Shown here one piece after another: positions 29,259-34,011 of a stretch of 34,011 nt of DNA. The stretch covers positions 1-34,011 of the forward strand of contig QCKR01000002.1 of assembly GCA_003215185.1 (NCBI GenBank), in the 5' to 3' direction. Origin of the DNA: Pelagibacteraceae bacterium AG-410-D23. Its GTDB lineage: Bacteria; Pseudomonadota; Alphaproteobacteria; Pelagibacterales; Pelagibacteraceae. A model generated the notes under the pieces. That model searched no databases, was not told the origin of the DNA, and saw nothing but the letters and a program-made list of their open reading frames with translations. Both the position numbers and the translations under genes were made by a program. Every line of letters starts with the position of its first letter. The stretch's first letter is position 1.

Positions 29259-29262
29259 AGAT

Positions 29263-30798
29263 CTATGAATTAAAGTTTTTTTTAAGTTCTGTAATAATTT
29301 CAGTTAAAGATTTTTCTACATCTTCTTCAAGTTTACCTGAACTTGATATTGAATCTAAAATTTCCGATTTTTCAGACTTGCATTTTTCTATAATTTTATT
29401 TTCAAAATCAGAAATATTTTTTTGCTCAATGTCATCTAAATGACCTTTAACACCACAAAATATTGAAATTACTTGTTCGGCTACAGTCATAGGTGAGTAT
29501 TGTTTTTGTTTTAATAGTTCGGTTAATTTAGAGCCTCTATTTAATAATTTCTGAGTAGAAGCATCCAAATCTGATCCGAACTGAGCAAATGCAGCCATTT
29601 CTCTATATTGAGCAAGCTCAAGTTTCATAGATCCAGAAACTTTTTTCATTGCTTTTGTTTGAGCTGAAGATCCAACTCTTGAAACCGATAATCCTACATT
29701 GATTGCTGGTCTTATACCCTGGTTGAATAGCTCTGTTTCCAAAAAGATTTGACCATCTGTAATTGAAATTACATTTGTAGGTATAAATGCAGAAACATCA
29801 CCACCTTGAGTTTCAATTATTGGAAGAGCTGTTAAAGATCCTCCACCATGCTCATCACTCAATTTAGCAGCTCTTTCAAGTAGTCTACTGTGTAAATAAA
29901 ATACATCACCTGGATAAGCTTCTCTTCCAGGAGGTCTTCTTAATAAAAGAGACATTTGTCTATAAGCTACAGCTTGTTTTGATAAATCATCATAAATAAT
30001 TAATGCATGCATCCCATTGTCCCTAAAATATTCACCCATAGCACAACCTGTATACGGTGCTAAAAATTGTAGTGGGGCAGCATCAGAAGCTGTAGCTGCA
30101 ACAATAGTTGTGTATTCCATTGCACCAGCTTCTTCTAAAGTTTTCTCAATTTGTCTAACAGTAGATCTTTTCTGACCTATTGCTACGTAAACACAATATA
30201 ATTTTTGCTTTTCATCATTAGACTCATTTATTTTTTTTTGGTTTATAATTGCATCAATAGCAACTGCTGTTTTGCCTGTTTGTCTATCACCAATAATTAA
30301 TTCTCTTTGACCTCTACCAATTGGAACCAAGCTATCAATAGATTTAAGTCCAGTTTGCATTGGCTCACTAACTGATTTACGTGGAATAATTCCTGGGGCT
30401 TTTACTTCCACTCTGCTTCTCTTAACTCCTTTATCTAATGCTCCCTTGCCATCTATTGGATTTCCTAACCCATCAACAACCCTACCTAATAATTCTTTAC
30501 CTACAGGAGTATCAACTATTGCTCCTGTTCTTTTAACTGTATCTCCTTCTTTAATAGCTTTGTCATCTCCAAAAATTACTACACCAACATTTTCACTTTC
30601 TAAATTTAGCGCCATACCTTTTGATGAGTCTGCAAATTCTACCATTTCCCCTGCTTGAACATTGTCCAGTCCATATATTCTTGCAATACCATCTCCTACA
30701 GATAATACTTGTCCAACTTCAGTTATCTCTGCTTTATCTCCATATTTTTTTATTTGTTCTTTTAATATTTTTGTAACTTCTGATGGATTAATTTCCAT
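29263..30798 (-). CDS. atpA: F1Fo ATP synthase alpha subunit
   Basis: [67 protein letters not shown]. Confidence 0.99.
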   Translation of the reverse strand: MEINPSEVTKILKEQIKKYGDKAEITEVGQVLSVGDGIARIYGLDNVQAGEMVEFADSSKGMALNLESENVGVVIFGDDKAIKEGDTVKRTGAIVDTPVGKELLGRVVDGLGNPIDGKGALDKGVKRSRVEVKAPGIIPRKSVSEPMQTGLKSIDSLVPIGRGQRELIIGDRQTGKTAVAIDAIINQKKINESNDEKQKLYCVYVAIGQKRSTVRQIEKTLEEAGAMEYTTIVAATASDAAPLQFLAPYTGCAMGEYFRDNGMHALIIYDDLSKQAVAYRQMSLLLRRPPGREAYPGDVFYLHSRLLERAAKLSDEHGGGSLTALPIIETQGGDVSAFIPTNVISITDGQIFLETELFNQGIRPAINVGLSVSRVGSSAQTKAMKKVSGSMKLELAQYREMAAFAQFGSDLDASTQKLLNRGSKLTELLKQKQYSPMTVAEQVISIFCGVKGHLDDIEQKNISDFENKIIEKCKSEKSEILDSISSSGKLEEDVEKSLTEIITELKKNFNS

Positions 30799-31356
30799 TT
30801 ATGCCTCTATCATTTTATTTTCTAATTGTTTTAACTTACTTTTTATTGATGTGTCTATCATCAAACTACCAACTTGAATTATCAATCCTCCAATTAAGCT
30901 TGGATCATATTTATAATCTAATTTAACTTTGTTAGTGAAATCTTTTGATAATTCATCTTTAATTCTGTTTACTTCATTATCACTCAATTGTTTAGCAGCA
31001 ATTAGTTTTGCTTTCACTTCACCTCTTTTTTGAGAGCAAATATCTAAAAAATTTCTTAAAATATTTTGTAAAAAAAACAACCTTCTTTTTTCAACTAAAA
31101 AACATAAAAAATTTTTTAACAATATGTTAAAATTATAATTTTCAGATATTTTATTTAATATATCTATTTGGTCTTCTTTTTTATTAGTCGGATTTTTTAT
31201 TAGAGATTCAAAATCTTCACTATTATCAAGAAGTTTAATCAATGCAGAAGATTGATTTTCTATTTCCTGAACATTTTTATTTTCTTCTGCAAGTTCATAA
31301 AGGGCAAGAGAGTACCTGCTCGCAGCTGTATCAGAAAAATTTTTGTTTTTACTCAA
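30799..31356 (-). CDS. atpH: F1Fo ATP synthase delta subunit
   Basis: ASRYSLALYELAEENKNVQEIE, LIGGLIIQVGSLMIDTSIKSKLKQL; first gene of atpHAGDC. Confidence 0.94.
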   Translation of the reverse strand: MSKNKNFSDTAASRYSLALYELAEENKNVQEIENQSSALIKLLDNSEDFESLIKNPTNKKEDQIDILNKISENYNFNILLKNFLCFLVEKRRLFFLQNILRNFLDICSQKRGEVKAKLIAAKQLSDNEVNRIKDELSKDFTNKVKLDYKYDPSLIGGLIIQVGSLMIDTSIKSKLKQLENKMIEA

Positions 31357-31418
31357 TTTAGATCCTCTAATTATAGTAGATGAATTATATAAAGTTGAAA
31401 TTAATTAACATATGAATG

Positions 31419-31441
31419 TTATGTCTTCAAGTGAGACATAA
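31419..31441 (-). promoter_or_regulatory. Hairpin in the priA-atpH spacer
   Basis: TTATGTCT (31419-31426) and AGACATAA (31434-31441): 8-bp perfect inverted repeat, 7-nt loop, no U-tract on the minus strand. Confidence 0.5.
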
Positions 31442-31465
31442 TGAAAAAAAGCTCATTTTTCCCAA

Positions 31466-33430
31466 CTAATTGAAGCTTATTGGATCAACATCAACTGAAA
31501 GTTTTATTCCTTTTTCAAACTTAAAATATTTTAAAGCATTAAATAAAGATTCTTGAATTTTTAAAGATTTTTTTCCTCTAATTAACAACCTCACTCTATA
31601 ATTTTTTCTAATCTTATAAATTGATGAATTTACTGGACCAAGAACTAAGTAATCTATTTTACTATAAATATAATTTTTAAATTTTATTGATTCTCTTTGC
31701 AGTTTTTTTTCATCCGTCGATGTTAAGATCAAAGATATAAATCTTTGATAAGGTGGTAAATTATTTTTTTTTCTTAATTCTAATTCTCTTTCAAGAAATA
31801 AGTTTGGGTTTTTATTTGTAATATCAAAAATTATATTTTTGTCTAAGTTATAAGTCTGAAAATAAACAGTTGCTGGTTTTCCAGTTCTTCCTGCTCTTCC
31901 TGAAAGTTGATGATATAATTGCAGATTTTTTTCAGCACTTCTTAGATCATGTCCCTGCAATGATAAATCTATATCAACTACTACAATACAATTTAAGTTT
32001 GGAAAATGAAAACCTTTTGATATTAACTGAGTTCCAATAAGAATTGGAATTTTATTATCTGTAATTTTTTCTAAAATTTTATATGAATCTTTTTTATTAA
32101 TTGTATCGCTTGAAAAAATAATTTGTTTTCGATTAGGAAAAATTTTTTTTACTTCTTCCGATATTTTTTCAACTCCAGGACCACTAAAAACAAACTTGCA
32201 ACTTCCACTTATGTTTCTTTTACATTCTCTTTTTAAATCTGTACTAAATCCACAATAATGACAAAGAAGATTTTTTCTATTTTTATGATAAACTAAGTTA
32301 ATAGAACAATTTGGACACGAATAAACTTTTGAACAATTTTTGCATAAAACATAAGGTGAAAAACCTCTTCTATTTAAAAAAAAAAGCACTTGATCTTTCT
32401 TATCTAAATGTTTTTTTACCTTTTTAATTACTTCTGTAGATATCCAAGATTGTGCTGATAATTTTGATTTATTTAAATCTATAATTTCGTAATTAGGTAG
32501 TGAGGCCTCTTCAAATCTATTTAATATATTTGAAATTTTATATTTTTTATTTTTTATATTTTCATAAGTTTCTATAGAAGGTACAGCTGTTATTAGGTTT
32601 ACTGGAATATTTTGAAAATAAGCTCTAGATACAGCCATATCTCTAGCATTATAAATTAAACCTTCATCCTGTTTGTAAGACTGGTCATGTTCTTCGTCAA
32701 CAGTAATCAATCCTAAATTTTTAAAAGGTAAAAATAACGAAGATCTGGCTCCAATAACAACCTTAATTTTTCCAGTTGAAATTCCATTCCATATTATTTT
32801 TTTATTTTTTTTTGTAATTCCTGAATGCCATATCGCTGGATCAAAACCAAAAAATTCTCTAAATTTTTCTTCAAATTGTCTGGTCAATCCTATTTCGGGA
32901 AGCATTATTAGTCCTTGAAAGCCTTTATCAATTATTGCTTTTAGAGCTTCAAAATATACAATTGTTTTTCCAGAACCTGTTATTCCTTGAAGAACATGAA
33001 CTCTAAACTTGTCATTTTCTTTGTTAATTTCTCTTAACGCTACTGACTGTTCCTTTGATAAATCAAAGGATTTTTTTTTAAAATTAGTATTAAATTTTTT
33101 AAATTCTTCGGTATTTATATTTTCAATTGCTTCCCCACTAAGTAGTGAAGATCTTAAGGCCATCCCTATAGGAATTAAATTATATTTTGAAAACCAAATA
33201 ATAAAGTTTATTATATTTTTATTAAGCGATGGAACATTTATTTTTGAAATTACTTTTTTAACAATAAATTTCTTATTTTTTTCCTTCTCAAATTCATTCC
33301 AAACAACACCTGTAAGTTCTGAATTGCCAAATGGGATTTTAACATAATCGCCTAATTTTAAATTTAGCTCACCACTTTCATAAGTAAATGGATAATCAAA
33401 AATTTTTGGTAAAAGAATCGGAATCTTCAT
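31466..33430 (-). CDS. priA: Primosomal protein N' (replication restart helicase)
   Basis: LQGITGSGKTIVYFEAL, VDEEHDQSYKQ, zinc-binding CKNCSKVYSCPNCSINLVYHKNRKNLLCHYCG, QLISKGFHFPNLNCIVVVDID. Confidence 0.95.
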   Translation of the reverse strand: MKIPILLPKIFDYPFTYESGELNLKLGDYVKIPFGNSELTGVVWNEFEKEKNKKFIVKKVISKINVPSLNKNIINFIIWFSKYNLIPIGMALRSSLLSGEAIENINTEEFKKFNTNFKKKSFDLSKEQSVALREINKENDKFRVHVLQGITGSGKTIVYFEALKAIIDKGFQGLIMLPEIGLTRQFEEKFREFFGFDPAIWHSGITKKNKKIIWNGISTGKIKVVIGARSSLFLPFKNLGLITVDEEHDQSYKQDEGLIYNARDMAVSRAYFQNIPVNLITAVPSIETYENIKNKKYKISNILNRFEEASLPNYEIIDLNKSKLSAQSWISTEVIKKVKKHLDKKDQVLFFLNRRGFSPYVLCKNCSKVYSCPNCSINLVYHKNRKNLLCHYCGFSTDLKRECKRNISGSCKFVFSGPGVEKISEEVKKIFPNRKQIIFSSDTINKKDSYKILEKITDNKIPILIGTQLISKGFHFPNLNCIVVVDIDLSLQGHDLRSAEKNLQLYHQLSGRAGRTGKPATVYFQTYNLDKNIIFDITNKNPNLFLERELELRKKNNLPPYQRFISLILTSTDEKKLQRESIKFKNYIYSKIDYLVLGPVNSSIYKIRKNYRVRLLIRGKKSLKIQESLFNALKYFKFEKGIKLSVDVDPISFN

Positions 33431-33452
33431 ATGTGCATAATATGAAAATTTT

Positions 33453-34011
33453 TTAAGAGTGTATTGGTCTTTTATCTACCGCTAAAGCTGCTTCTTTCAC
33501 TGCTTCTGAAAAAGTTGGGTGTGCATGACAAGTTCTTGCTATATCTTCTGCACTTGCACCAAATTCCATTGCTAGAGACATTTCTGCTATTAATTCACCT
33601 GCATTAGGCCCTATAATATGAACTCCCAAAACCTTATCTGAATTACTGTCTGCTAATATCTTAACAAAACCTTCTGCCTCGTTTATTGCTTTAGCTCTTG
33701 AATTAGCCATAAAGGAAAATTTACCTATTTTAAAATTTATTTTTTCTTCTAGTAATTGCTTTTCCGTTTTGCCAACTGTTGCAACTTCAGGTGATGTATA
33801 AATTACTCCTGGAATCACATCATAATTTACATGTCCCGCATGACCAGCTATCATTTCAGCTACTGCAATACCTTCATCTTCTGCTTTATGTGCCAACATA
33901 GGTCCTTGTATCACATCACCTATAGCAAAAATATTTTTTATATTTGTCTCATATTTTTCATTAACTTTAATTCTATTTTTATCATCTAAGTTAATTCCAA
34001 CTTTTTTTAAA
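33453..34011 (-). CDS. lpdA: Dihydrolipoamide dehydrogenase, C-terminal part; truncated by the window end
   Basis: Reverse frame stays open to the window end: [82 protein letters not shown]...[15 protein letters not shown]. Confidence 0.96.
   Translation of the reverse strand, partial: LKKVGINLDDKNRIKVNEKYETNIKNIFAIGDVIQGPMLAHKAEDEGIAVAEMIAGHAGHVNYDVIPGVIYTSPEVATVGKTEKQLLEEKINFKIGKFSFMANSRAKAINEAEGFVKILADSNSDKVLGVHIIGPNAGELIAEMSLAMEFGASAEDIARTCHAHPTFSEAVKEAALAVDKRPIHS

Noticed and set aside
30446-30877. Two plus-strand ORFs opposite atpA/atpH
   Set aside because: Antisense to highly conserved ATP synthase genes; no domain signal.
33009-33347. 112-aa plus-strand ORF opposite priA
   Set aside because: Antisense to PriA N-terminal coding sequence; Phe/Leu/Ser-rich shadow ORF typical of AT-rich genomes.

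Overview
AT-rich, gene-dense core-genome segment that reads as a SAR11/Pelagibacterales-like alphaproteobacterium. This is inferred from the very low GC, minimal spacers, class I LysRS, RegA-type regulator and SAM-II/metX; no phylogeny was run. It carries about 36 real genes: polA (partial), ABC ATPase, bioY, regA-like, an ODC / deoxyhypusine-synthase-like / agmatinase cluster, a VUT transporter, rpmB, a small membrane protein with a TSUP exporter, pyrD, lysK, trkH, an ampG-like MFS with an NlpC/P60 peptidase, tyrA, hisC, metX-metW behind a SAM-II riboswitch, gloB, rplU-rpmA-obgE-proB-proA-nadD-rsfS-ctpA-rppH, atpHAGDC, priA and lpdA (partial). I saw no mobile elements, CRISPR arrays, rRNA or tRNA. 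The best candidate for something undescribed is a compact leader upstream of the polyamine cluster (about 3645-3721). It has a 13-bp hairpin whose loop is perfectly complementary (7 nt) to the segment just 3' of the stem, giving an H-type pseudoknot. That segment is also part of an alternative hairpin followed by eight T's, which is riboswitch-like architecture. A second candidate is an 8-bp perfect inverted repeat ending exactly at the obgE start codon. The rest is largely ordinary core genome.
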